Of a stretch of DNA of 64,000 nucleotides, positions 36,825-48,132 are shown one piece after another. Position numbers and translations under genes: made by a program. The stretch comes from Erythrophleum ivorense. Its lineage: Eukaryota > Streptophyta > Magnoliopsida > Fabales > Fabaceae. Within the stretch, counting starts at the first letter, position 1. Each line of letters begins with the position of its first letter. The notes beneath the pieces are model-generated. The model was not told the DNA's origin. It made no database searches and saw nothing but the letters and a program-made list of their open reading frames with translations. The stretch spans positions 568,001 to 632,000 of the forward strand of contig JAIUCV010000004.1 of assembly GCA_026724425.1 (NCBI GenBank), given 5' to 3'.

Positions 36825-39800
36825 TAACAATGACCTTGTCTGCAAGGTCAAAAGCAGGAAACTGGTCCAGAAATTCCCAAGTACGTTCTGTAATGCCATC
36901 CCATTTAACGAGAACTTGAGGAACCCAAGCATCTTTAACTCGAACGTGATGAATGTCCAACAACTCCAGAGGCTATATGTGAGGTCCCTCCACCACAAAG
37001 TGATTAGGGGCAAAGGAATAAAGTGAGTCAAAAGGTCACCGATACAACATTTTAACAGAGAGACATGAAAAAGGGGGTGAAGCTTAGCATCCATCTACAA
37101 GCCAAGTTTGTAGGCAACGGACCCAATACGTTCGAGTACCTTGAAAAGATCGAAATACTGCATACTGAGCTTTTGGTTGCATTGAAAACGGGGGGACAAT
37201 TGACGGTAGGGTTAAAGCTTAACAAAAGCAAAATCACCAACTCAAAATTCTAATTTAGTGTAGTGACGATTAGCAAATTTTTCCACTCGAGCTTGAGCTC
37301 CAACGAGGTGGCCCTTAAGTTGAGCAAAATGACAATCTCGCCGAGCCAATTGGTCCTAGATGTCCAGAGGAGTATCATACCCAAAGGAGCAAGGAATAAT
37401 AGAAGATAGGTCATGTCCATACAAAACCTTAAATGGTGTCATGCCAATTGGACAAGAAGGAAACCCATAAGCAAGGATTATCAGAGACAAAACAGGGTAA
37501 ATACATCTCAAGACATTTATTAAGGGCTTCTAACTATCTATCCATCTAAAGATGGTATGCTGAACTCATGCATAAGGTAGTATCCTACATTTTAAATAAG
37601 TGTTGCTAGAATGAACTAGTGAAAACCTTGTTGCGCTCAGAGACAATGGAGGCAAGGATGCCATGCAACTTAAGCACATGTTGAAGGAAAGTCTTAGCAA
37701 CCTGAGCAATAGTAAAACTACTCTTTAAGGAAGCAAAATGAGCAAATTTTGAGAGATGGTCAACAACTACAAGGATAATTGAGTAACCTTGGGAAAGTGG
37801 TAGCCAAGTAATGAAGTCCATAGTCACGTCTCTCCACACCTAGTTAAGAGTAGGTAAGGGACTTAAAAGTCCTACAAGATGAAGCTTATATGTCTTAGCT
37901 TGTTGGCAAATCTGACATTGGCAAATGAACTCTTAGATATCACGTCGCATGCGATACCAAAAAAAATAGGTAGCAATTCGAACATGTGTGTGAAGGACAC
38001 TAGCATGGTTACCAACAATAGAGGAATGAAATTCCAATATAATGCGATGACTGATATCTTGAGCTTACTCTAGAATCACCAAATGGTTGCATCAAAAAAG
38101 GAAGTCATCCTTAAAAACATGGTGGGAAAGGGAATGAATGTGATGTCAGTATTGAGAGATCAATTACTGATGTTGCTCTGAGAAAGCAATGGCGTGTTTG
38201 ATGTCATCAATAAACGTAGAATATGGCATAGAGAGAGCCATGCTAAATGAATGTGAGAGTGCATTTGCAGCATGGTTAGATGGCCTAGGTTTGTATTCAA
38301 TAGAATATGAAAAACCTAAGAGTTTAGGAAGCTATGCTTCTTGTTCCGAAGTTTGGAGCACTTGATCAACGAGATGCTTGATACTGCCATGATAAGTGCG
38401 GATAATAAAATGATGACCAAATAGGTAATGGCAAAACTTATTAACTACGATAGTGATGGCAAGTAATTCGTGAACATAGACTGATTGGTTTTGCATTCAA
38501 GAAGAAATTTTTTTTAAAAAATAAGCAATGGAATGCCCTGCTTAAGAAATTACTGTGCCAATGCCATGACCTGAAGTACATGTCTCAAGAACAAAAGGCT
38601 TAGCGAAATCAAGTAAGGCTAACATAGAGGCAGTTGATAAAGCCTACTTGAATTTGTTGAAAGCAATTTGGCTTGTAGGAGTCTAAGCAAAGTTATCCTT
38701 TTAAAGTATACTCTTAACAATAGTAGCATAACTCTTAATAAAATGATGATAATAACCTATTAATTTGAGAAATGCCCGCAATTGGGAAGCAACTTGAGGA
38801 ATGAGCCAATCTTGAATAACGTGGGCCTCAGAATGGTCCATTTCCACCCCCTGGTCTAACATGATGTGGCCCAAATAAACTATCTTTGTCTTGCCAAAAG
38901 AACACTGAAAAAGCTTGGTGAAAAGCTGATGCTATTGTAAACAATCTAATACCATAGTTAAGTATTTCAAATAAAGTAACTAGGCAAAGCTGCATACCAA
39001 GATGTCATCATAAAATACTAGAAGAAACTTATGCAAGAAGGAACGAAATACATCATTCATGAGAGCTTAGAAAATGGCTGGCACGTTGGTTAAACCAAAG
39101 GGCATAATAAGCCATTTGTAATGTTGATGATGTGTTCTGAAGGCAATCTTTGGTTGATTTTCAGGAGGTACCAAAATTTGATGATAACTGGAATGGAGGT
39201 CCAATTTGAAAAATAATTACGAGGTGCGAAGTTCATCCAGCAATTCATCAACTATAGAGATGAGAAAGGAGTCCTTAATGGTGATAGCATTCAAGGCTCT
39301 ATAGTCGGTACAAAATAGGCATGTTTCATCCTTCTTTCTAACCATTAGCATAGGAGCTAAAAATGGATTTGTATTAGGTTGGATAAGTCTGTCATGAGGC
39401 AATTTCTCAACCAGACGTTCAATTTTTGCTTTCTGAAAAAAAGGATATCGATAAGGTTTAACTCTAACTACCGTGACACCATCCTACAGAGGAATGGAGT
39501 GATCCTGAGTTCAAGGCAGAGATAAAGTTTGATGAATAGTGAAAAAAAAGCAAAACATTGAAGGAGCTCAACTAAATCGGCAGGTAAATCTTCAGGAAGT
39601 GCGAGCAAATCATCTGGCACCACGTCCAAAGAGAAATAAGATAATGTATATTTTTCCGCAATGGAGGTAGTAGCAGAGAGTCACTAAAGATGATGGAAAG
39701 TAGCAATAGAAGGAAGACAAGCCTTGTGGCCTTGTAAAGTCACACAAACATGACGATGATCATAGAATTTAACGGAAGCACCATTATAATTAGCAATATG

Positions 39801-40044
39801 GGCACCCAAAGTGGCTAGCCACGAGGCACTAATGACCACATTAGCACTTGTAATGGGTAGACATATGGAGGGAATTGAATAAAATGGCCATTGATATGTA
39901 GAGGTAAAGCACAAACAAGACCCTCAGTATGGATAAAGTGTCCATTGCCAACCACGTCTTTCACCCCAGGAGCAAGTTCGATAGGCAAATAGAGGTGATG
40001 TGCCACTCGAGGCTAAACAAAACTGTCAAAACTTCCTCCATCCA
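36825..40044 (-). pseudogene. Retrotransposon pol remnant: protease, RT, RNase H, integrase, chromodomain
   Basis: Read on the minus strand. A retroviral-type protease follows the hAT insertion (LLDGGSFDSFV at about 40020-40044, then APGVKDVVGNGHFIHTEG). Reverse transcriptase is at about 39000-39400 with PNTNPFLAPMLMVRKKD and the catalytic YDD at 39004-39012. RNase H is near 38300-38610. Integrase has an HHCC zinc region near 37900-38020 and the core MDFITWLPLSQGYSIILVVVDHLSKFAHF at 37730-37830. The C-terminal chromodomain-like part (VLVKWDGITERTWEFLDQFPAFDLADKV) is at about 36830-36930. Numerous stops and shifts show it is dead. Protease has DGG where an active enzyme has DSG. Confidence 0.88.
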
Positions 40045-40052
40045 ATAACACC
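40045..40052. repeat. Left 8-bp target duplication of the large hAT
   Basis: ATAACACC, repeated at 43687-43694. Confidence 0.9.
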
Positions 40053-43000
40053 CTCCGTTGCACGAATACGTGCTTCAGGCAACCATACCCGTACCGGATA
40101 TGTATTCGGTACGATACGCATACCGTACGGGTACAAAACGTACCCAGACGTTTTGTTTTGCCTCCGTACGTTTCGAAACGTTTCTGTCCGTACCGAAACA
40201 TTTCGAAACGGCTCAAAAACGGCTTCGAAACGGCAAGCGAAACGTCTTGGCTCGAACGACTACGTTTTGCGTCGGTTTTAACCCTCCTCCGTCGACTCGA
40301 AGCTCCAGGCTTCTCCTTCGAAGGCAACATCACGCTTTGCTCCCTTCTCCCTCGACCGTCGCCATTTTTCATTGCTTCTCACCGTGTGTTGCTTGCTTCC
40401 TCATTTTCTCCGACGACCTGTGCTTTGTTCCTCCATCCGTCTTTCGTCTTCTCTGTTGTTGGCTTCTTCGGTAGCAGCTTTTCACTTCTCAGGTTCAGAT
40501 TTGTTCTTTCGGCATCTCTGTGATTTTTTCTTTCGGTGCTTTGTGATTTTTTTCTTCTGGTATCTTTGCAATGCTTATTAGATAATGGTTATGCAAATTT
40601 TTCTGGATAATGGTTGATTGATGCAAATTTTTCTGGTGTTGGCTTATTGGAATATTGATGCAAATTTTTTTGGACTCTTGATTTTGATCTTTTTGTTCCC
40701 CTGAAAAGCAAATGTGAACAAAAATAGCTTTCTATCGAATGGAATGGCTCAGTTTATTTGTCCTCCATATTGCTTCATGAATTGAAGAGGTGGTTCGTTA
40801 AATTAAGCAGCCTTAATTACCTTTCGAAACCTGAATTACACGTTGAACAGGAAGAACAAATTAATGTAGAAGGAAGATGGCCGAATAGTGTATGAGCATT
40901 GTATAAATGGGGCCTACAATACATTTATCTAATTTATGAGTGGGTAGTGATGATGAAATATTCTCCGGATGATATTTTAAATGTGTTTTAATTTTGTCAA
41001 ATAATGTATTTTGTGGATTGGAAAAATGATGTTTTTACAAAAGTGTTTTTGGGAAATAGTGTATGAGTATAGTTCTATATGCACTAATAGTCTAATACAC
41101 ATTAGTCTCATTATTGCCCCTCCATTATAGGTATCATGGCAAATGGAAGTTCTAGTTCTGCTAGTAATCCTAGGCCTACTTCTTCTGTTGAATATTGTTC
41201 TAGTAATATTCTCCAAAAAGAGGAAACTCCTTTGTGGGCTTATGTAACTTTGATTGTTAGAAGTAGAGAAGAAGAAACTGCTAATTCTAGTGGAAACAAG
41301 CATTGGAAGTGTAATTATTGTAACTGTGAATTTCAAGGGTCTTATTCCAGAGTTAAGTGGCATTTGCTGAGGGTATCTGGTAAAGGAATTTCTATGTATC
41401 CTAAAGTTGATGCTCATTGTTTAGTAGAGATGAAAAATTTGCAAGAGGAGGCTGAGAATAGATCAAAACCAAAAGAAGTGCCATTACCACCACCAGCTAG
41501 AGGCTTATCTCCTTTAGGTGTTCAAAGTGAGTACAATCAAGGCAAAAAAAGGGCGGTAGGTGCTTTGGAAAAAGCCTTCAACCAAACAGTTAGAGAAAAT
41601 TTGTGTGCAGAAATTACTAGGATGTTCTATTCAGGTGGTTTATCTTTTAACTTGGCACGCAATCCATATTACATTAACTCTTATCAATATGCTGCAAACA
41701 ATATGATTTCTGGTTTTAAACCTCCTGGTTATAATGCACTAAGAGGTCCTTTGTTGCAACAAGAAAGGGCAAATGTTGAAAGGTTGCTTAAGCCAATAAA
41801 AGGGACTTAGAGTGAGAAGGGAGTGAGTATTATAACAGATGGCTGGACTGATGTACAACGAAGGCCATTAATTAATTTTATGGCTGTATCTGATGGGGGT
41901 CTTATTTTTTTGAAGGCAATTGATGGGACTAAAGAATACAAGGATAAATTCTACATAGCTGAGTTGATGAAGCAGGTAATTGAAGAGGTAAAACCTCAAA
42001 ATGTGGTTCAAATTATTACTGACAATGCCCCTGTTTGTAAAGCTGCTGGCAAGATTATTGAAGGTGAATATCCTCACATTTTTTGGACACCATGTGTTGT
42101 CCACACACTCAACCTCGCGTTGAAAAATATATGTGCAGCTAAAAACACTGATGCAAATGAATTGGTATATGAAGAATGTCATTGGACCACTCAAATCAGG
42201 GATGATGTAATTTTTCTCAGAACTTTCATTATGAATCATTCTATGAGGTTGGCCATTTTCAATGAATTTATACCTTTGAAATTACTTGCCATTGCTGAGA
42301 CTAGGTTTGCTTCAACCATTGTGATATTAAAGAGGCTCAGACTCATAAAAATGTCTCTTTGCACAATGGTAATTAGTGATGAATGGAATACATATAAAGA
42401 GGATGATGTTGGAAAGGCTAATACTATTAAAGAGTTAGTTCTTGATGACTCTTGGTGGGATAAGATTAATTACATCCTTTCTTTCACAAAGCCTATTTAT
42501 GACATGCTTAGATTTTGTGATACGGATAAGCCTTCACTTCACTTGATTTATGATATATGGGATTCAATGATAGAACAAGTGAAAATATCAATATACAAGC
42601 ATGAGAAAAAGGAACTTTCTGAGCATTCAAGATTTTATGAAGTTGTGTATGAAATTATAATTGATCGTTGGACAAAAAGCTGTACACCACTTCATTGCCT
42701 TGCTCATTCATTGAATTCAAGGTAAGTTCTACTAATATTCCATACTTATATTGTTGATATTCTTTCCACATTTAATTTTGTGCTAAACAAGTCTAATTCT
42801 CATTGTTTTTATTGTATACTATATAGGTATTACACTCCTTAATGGCTTGATGTGGCACCAACTAGAGTTCCTCCTCATTTAGATGCTGAAATTTCAACCG
42901 AGAGGGCCAAATGCTTTAATATGTATTTTAAGGATCCTAAGGAGAGAAAATTGGTCCTTCAAGAGTTTTCAATGTTTTGTAGAGCTTCAGATGCATATTC

Positions 43001-43686
43001 ATTATTTGATTCGTTACAAGATAGGTGGAATTTGGAGCCTAAAGATTGGTGGTTAAATTATGGTTCTTCAACCCCAATGCTCCAACGGCTTGCATTAAAG
43101 CTTCTTCATCAACCATGTTCATCATCTTGTTGTGAACGAAATTGGAGCACTTACTCTTTCATTCACTCACTGAAAAGGAACAAATTGAATCCAAAACGAG
43201 CTGAAGACTTGGTTTATGTTTATACCAATCTTCGTCTTCTATAAAAAAAGAGTGAGAAGTATTCTAGTGGAGTGACTAGGATATGGAATGTTAATGGAGA
43301 TCATTGGGAGCCATTTGATGGGGCAGGCGGTCTTGAGGTTGCAAATTTATTTTTAGATGAACCAGATTTAGAACAAGAGCTCATAGGAAATGTTACTAAT
43401 GTGAAAGATGAAGATGAAGATTAACTTAGATTAGAAATTTTAATATTAATGCTTGTATGGAATATAACTTATTATGAACATCTTATTTATGCTTGTAATT
43501 TGTGATATTATTTATGCTATTGTAGCTTATTTATAATTTAATTTAATTTTTAGTGGCTTAGATTATTGAATAAATATATATATATATATGTTCCCGTACC
43601 TGTATCTTAAAATTTTAGAAATTATCGTATCTCACATATCGTATCGTGTCGTACCCAATATGCATACCCGTATCGGTGCTTCTTAG
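40053..43686 (+). mobile_element. hAT transposon with decayed transposase, nested in the LTR element
   Basis: A 3634-bp element with an exact 8-bp target duplication. The ends match imperfectly: left CTCCGTTGCACGAATACG, right end reverse-complemented CTAAGAAGCACCGATACG. Subterminal regions are rich in GTACGG, TTTCGAAAC and their complements, as expected for transposase-binding sites. One two-exon transposase gene on the plus strand fills the middle. The element interrupts the protease-coding part of the Reina-like retrotransposon, so it arrived later. The region before the gene (about 40260-41100) has no other gene; frames there are untranslated leader. Confidence 0.93.
41136..43424 (+). pseudogene. 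hAT transposase (BED zinc finger, DUF659, hAT dimerisation domain)
   Basis: Two exons (41136-42721 and 42827-43424, GTAAGT...ATAG intron, junction in an Arg codon) would encode about 727 residues. Near residues 65-85 lies a BED-type zinc finger (CNYCNCEFQGSYSRVKWHLL). DUF659 follows, with SIITDGWTDVQRRPLINFMA and IITDNAPVCKAAG, then CVVHTLNLALKN. The C-terminal dimerisation domain shows WWLNYGSSTPMLQRLALKLL and CCERNWSTYSFIHSLKRNKL. Three in-frame stops break it: a Trp codon to TAG at 41808-41810, TAA at 42840-42842, and TAA at 43242-43244. No frameshift was found, so decay is limited. Its family likely once mobilised the small element at 22734. Confidence 0.92.
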
Positions 43687-43694
43687 ATAACACC
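43687..43694. repeat. Right 8-bp target duplication of the large hAT
   Basis: ATAACACC; the retrotransposon reading (QVQV/LLDGG region) resumes here. Confidence 0.9.
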
Positions 43695-44879
43695 TGTACT
43701 TGAGTACCTTGAATTTGCCCGGTGAGACAAATAGTTGCACCACTCGGTGAACCACTATAGGCCTAAAGAGAAAGATGATGAAGAGAAAAACAAGATTCAT
43801 TCGCCACTGACACTTTAGTAGGCAAGGAGTGGGTAGGGGGAGAAAACTCATCAACAGGATCATTCGAAATAATTAAGAACAACGAGCTATTTATTAGGAC
43901 ATTTATGACTCTAAGAGTATTTGGCATCGCAGGTGAAACAAAAACCCTTTTCAGGCCGGAGTTGCATTTCAGCTGGAGAGATGTGCTTGATGGAGGGAGC
44001 AGGTTTGATGGATGGTTTGGGTAAGAGCAGGGGAAGGACAGAAGATGGAGTAATAATTAGAGGCAGTATGGAAGATAAGGTGATGGAAGAAGAGGATGCA
44101 ACCGGTGGAACAATTGAAAGAGGCCGAGAAGAAACAGCAGGAAGACCCAAACTGGATTTCTCATCAAAGAAATGTGCAAGGTACATAAGACGAATTAAAG
44201 AAGTGGGGGCCTGGGCTATCACGTCTCGTGCGGATTGGACTCTGTAGACTGCTGATAAAACAATCTAATAACTCAGCATCAGTAAGGCCTTCAGCCCAAT
44301 TGGCTAGAACCATGATTTGGCTATAGTATTGGGCCACAAATCCAGTTTGTGTGAGTTTGAAGAGCTAAGCTTCGGGAGATTCAAATTGAGTGGGCCAAAA
44401 TTGCTCTTCCACAGCTCAGGCGAGGGCAAACCATGTAGGCACTTGGTGAGCCTTCGAAAGCATTTGGAACCACGGTATAACACATCCTTCGAAGTGAACA
44501 GCAGCGATGGTGAGCCATTGTAAATCTAGAGTGTCATGGTAGGTAAAGAATTGCTCCTCATGGAACGACGAGGTAAGAGGATCAGAGCCATCAAACTTGG
44601 GAAATCGAGTTTCACTTGTCGCATTTGTAAAGATGAGGTGACCATTGAAGATTGGGCAACCACAGAATCGAAGTTCGATGCTCCGATGGCCGGAGAATGA
44701 TACAAACAGTCGACTAAACAGAAGAGTAATTCCATATGGCTAGAAATGGATTCCAAGGAAGCCTCAACATGCTCCAAATGTTGCTGGGTAAGAAGATCGC
44801 GTTGATGATGCTTGGCCAGATCATCAGAAACGCGTTTGATGTTAGTAGCTAGTTCTTTCAGACGAGTGTGCTCGGCCAT
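43695..44879 (-). pseudogene. Retrotransposon gag remnant
   Basis: On the minus strand the frame starts MAEHTRLKELATNIKRV at 44877-44879, directly after the primer-binding site. A coiled-coil-like N-terminus leads to RQVKLDFPSL, and after a frameshift to the capsid-like WLTIAAVHFEGCVIPWFQML segment near 44470-44530. A CCHC zinc knuckle (CFTCDAKY...HKC) is near 43905-43945. Stops and frameshifts interrupt it. It would have packaged the element's RNA. Confidence 0.85.
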
Positions 44880-44901
44880 CGAGGAGCAATGAAAGCACCA
44901 A

Positions 44902-45190
44902 TGTAATAGTTGCCTCAATATAAAGGAAGAACTCTGAGAAGGAGACTAAGAACACAGGAAGATATTATAGAAACAAAGAGTCGGAAATCATAGAGAAGAT
45001 TACATAAAACTTCCACACCATTTCCCCAACTCATTCCCACTATTAATACTTCCCATAGTCCTTCAAACGCAACGGCATCCTTTTCATTCTGCTGCTGCGC
45101 CTAACCGTCTCATGCAAATTCTCCTGGTTGTGCGTAGCGTGTGCGACCTGTCCATTGCCCACCCCTCCTATTGCTTTTGTTAACATAACA
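44902..45190 (-). repeat. 5' LTR of the Reina-like element
   Basis: 289 bp from TGTAATAGTTGCCTC to TTGTTAACATAACA, matching 36522-36811. The primer-binding site (minus strand TGGTGCTTTCATTG) lies at about 44887-44900. Confidence 0.92.
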
Positions 45191-45195
45191 GCATG
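45191..45195. repeat. Right 5-bp target duplication of the LTR retrotransposon
   Basis: GCATG, matching 36517-36521. Confidence 0.85.
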
Positions 45196-45268
45196 ATGGT
45201 CATGGTCCTTATCTTTAAAACAAAAAGAAGGAGGGCTGGCTGAAGCTGAGTTTGCTCCAACATTAGGA

Positions 45269-46740
45269 TCAGCAAGTAGCAGACCTGCAAAAGAATTTAT
45301 GTTGGTACGTGGCTATGGCATTGTACATGGCATGACCTCGCTTTATCTCTCAATTCCTGGAACGCTCTCATGGTCTCCACATCAAATCCCCCAGCAAACT
45401 ACCAACACGTGAGCCAAAAACAGATTAACGTTACTCTACAATACATGGAGAGTTTGGTCCCTTTAGTTTTTTTCTTTCTCTTTCTTTGTACATTTTATTT
45501 ATGACACCACCACTTTTGTATGTTCCTATCACGTTTATTTTAATTGTTATTTACCTAATGTACACGAAATGCAAACCTAACTCCTTGCACTATAAGCTCT
45601 TCTTCTTCAGGACCACCATCACCTGTTTCAAGCTCCGCAGAAACATTCTTCATGTACTTAATTGCCAATTTTATGGATGCCACCTTTATCTGGCCACAAC
45701 ACAACACATTATTGCAAGTACAATAAAATAATGACCAAATCACTTGCTATATCATGCATAAATATTATTCAAAGAATTGAGCTGATGTGTACATTTTGCA
45801 TTTATTTTTTAAGTATTAGTTCATTAGTTTTTTTCAATTTAATCTACTATTCAGGTATATAGTGTAGTTTCCACTCAGCAGCTTGATTATTTTGGCATTG
45901 GAAAAGAAAAGGAAAGAAGAAAATTTTGGAAATGCTTTATAATTATTTTTTAATAGTATCTATTATTATTATTATTATTTTAAAAAGTATAAAAATTATT
46001 TTTCATACACAAAATTATTTTTTTATTTTTTTTTTTATTCTTAATTTTTTATGTACTAAATAACCGTTACTATATGAAAATAAACAGTTCAAAACAGAGG
46101 GCATGAAGAGTCCTTCAAATTAGAAAATTGGTGCACAAAGACATACATGGATTTAGATATCTTGGGGTTCACAACACATGCGCATGCAGACCTGCACAGA
46201 TTGACGGGTAGAAGTTCAACCTTTACCTTGTGATTTTGCTGCCTAAGACGAATGTTTTTAAATTCCTATGAAATATAATAGTTGTGTGCCATTCCTAGAT
46301 TATTAAGAAAATCCAATGAAGAACGTTAAGTAATAATTAATGTGCTGCCAATAAATAAGACCCAAATAAGACAGTTCTTTACTAATCCATAAAAAAGTAA
46401 TTAAACGAGGGGAAATGTCTCTTTAAGGATCTTCTTAAAATTATACCTTCCTTTTATTCAATGAAACTAAACATTATAAAAGTCAAGCTAATATGAGTTC
46501 CCAAACATTTTCAGGTAGATTACATTTATTAGAATAAATAAATAAATTGAAATAATTGCTGAATAAAAATATAGACGTACCACAAAAAAAAAATGTGTCT
46601 GACATACTAAGCATGGTGAAAAAACAAAAACCTGGTTCACATATCCACTATCAAGCATCCAATCTTCAGGTATTTGGAAGCTTATATCTATTTGTTGCAG
46701 ATTCTCTTATTCTTAAGATTTTGTAAACCCCAAATGCCAT
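45269..46740 (-). pseudogene. CHUP1-like gene relic (C-terminal exons)
   Basis: Three minus-strand exons spell the conserved C-terminus of plant CHUP1-like proteins; CHUP1 itself helps place chloroplasts through actin. Exon A (46632 to about 46740) gives GVYKILRIRESATNRYK and, after a frameshift, FQIPEDWMLDSGYVNQ, with a GT donor. Exon B (45555-45689) gives IKVASIKLAIKYMKNVSAEL...EEEELIVQGVRFAFRVH, then a stop (TAG) exactly where Gln is expected, before GTAAAT. Exon C (45269-45398) gives FAGGFDVETMRAFQELRDKA and, after a second frameshift near 45310, QQHKFFCRSATC and a TGA. The exon order and splice sites are preserved; the breaks show it is no longer functional. N-terminal parts were not found; a minus-strand MQALLEK segment near 47640 is only a possible trace. 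The LTR retrotransposon lies about 75 bp beyond its 3' end. Confidence 0.82.
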
Positions 46741-47692
46741 AAACAAATTTTCTATTTTACCACAATATCCAATTTAAGGAGGAAGAGAATGTTAGATAGA
46801 AAAAGAAAAACAGAAAATAAAAAAGATTTAAAAAATGAAAAGGGGGGGGGGTGGCGGATCCTTTCAATTAAGAGGATTCTCCATTACCCGTTAATTGTGC
46901 AAAATCTAGTCACCTATTCAATCTAATTGTTACCAGTGGGACACGTCACACATAACCTCAAAACGCAGCACTTTGCAAGGCTGAATCAGACGCTAAGCCA
47001 CATGTTGTGAACTTTGGCATGGATCTTTGAGAACGAAAACACAAGAAATTGACCATGGGAGATTTGCACGTTTAGTTGCTGCAGCTCCGAACATAGGCAA
47101 ATCTAGATGCGACAACTTCAGTGTTCGGGCATTGAGAGTGACTGAGCTATGTGGAGCCATGAATGAAGGTGATTCGACCATGTTAGATTCTGTTGCTTTG
47201 ATTTGTCAATACAAGGGGGTTTGATTTGGATTGTCTTGATTTATTAATTTTATTGATTAGATTGAAATTTAGATTCTGTTGCTCCCATGGCTAAATCACC
47301 CTGAATCATTGCTCAAAATGCCAAGCTCGTGAAGGGATGAAAAGATCTCACATGGTGATTGCCGAGGAAACTTGGTTCTCCCACTTGCCTGCGTTTTTGA
47401 ATATGCAAAAGGAAAATGACTATTTTTGAATTGGTGCATCCACAGTGCAACAAATGACACGTGACAAAGTGGAGAGCGTCCATTTTAAGCATCCAAAATA
47501 CCAAGAAGGCATACACGTGTCGCAATAGTAGTCGCGAGATGAGACAAACGGCATAGATCATGACAATTGACGCGTAGTGGATGTATAGCGCAATTGAGAG
47601 GATTTGCTCTCATAAAAAAGTTCATACTTCTCAAGCAGAGCCTGCATCTCTCTAAGCCAAAGATCGTTCTAGAAGGAGGAAGCCTCAAATTC
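46741..47692. other. Unassigned sequence between the CHUP1-like relic and unit 4
   Basis: No confident gene. It has a poly-G run at about 46841-46850 and two CACGTG-like boxes (about 47458 and 47513). A minus-strand segment reading REMQALLEKYELFYE (about 47610-47660) resembles the region preceding GVYNL in CHUP1-like proteins and may be a further decayed exon, but this is weak. Its composition is less AT-rich than the spacers on either side. Confidence 0.35.
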
Positions 47693-48097
47693 TAGCTTAT
47701 TTTGATTTTTGATAAATAGATAGATAGATTTTTAATTTAATTATTTATAAATTATTTTTTTAATTTAATTTTTTAATCATTAAATTATGTATAATATTGT
47801 GATTCCATTTCATATTCATTCAAAAAATTTTATAATAAAATCTAGTAGTTTTTTTTTTTAAACTTTGAATGTTAAATTTAAAGTTTGAATTAATAATATT
47901 AAGTAAACAAATGGCGTTCGGGTAAATATAAGTTATTAGAGTTGACTTTAAACTTAGACTAAAAATAAAATAAAAAGGTAACTTTGTAAAGATTATAATG
48001 GTTGAAAAAAAAATTGTAAAGGATTGAATTAAAAATTTAGCTATATATTAAAGAATAAAATAAAATTTTTCTATGTTTCAATTTCCCGCAAGTGAAC

Positions 48098-48132
<35 letters not shown>

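Larger units (their letters stand above)
36522..45190 (-). mobile_element. Ty3/gypsy LTR retrotransposon, Reina-like chromovirus, with nested hAT
   Basis: Two 290-bp LTRs in the same orientation (TG...CA ends) and a GCATG target duplication bound the element. Removing the 3634-bp hAT insertion leaves about 5.0 kb, the usual size for Reina-type elements with short LTRs. The minus strand reads 5' LTR, a primer site beginning TGGTGCTTTCATTG, gag, protease, RT, RNase H, integrase, chromodomain-like tail, a polypurine tract (GGAGAGGGCAA) and 3' LTR. Stops and frameshifts are scattered throughout. The two LTRs differ at roughly 30 positions by eye (about 90% identity), mostly transitions, so the insertion is not recent. 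Confidence 0.93.

Noticed and set aside
46993..47224. Overlapping 62- and 65-codon ORFs on both strands
   Set aside because: No recognisable family, no splice context and no conserved copy elsewhere in the window.
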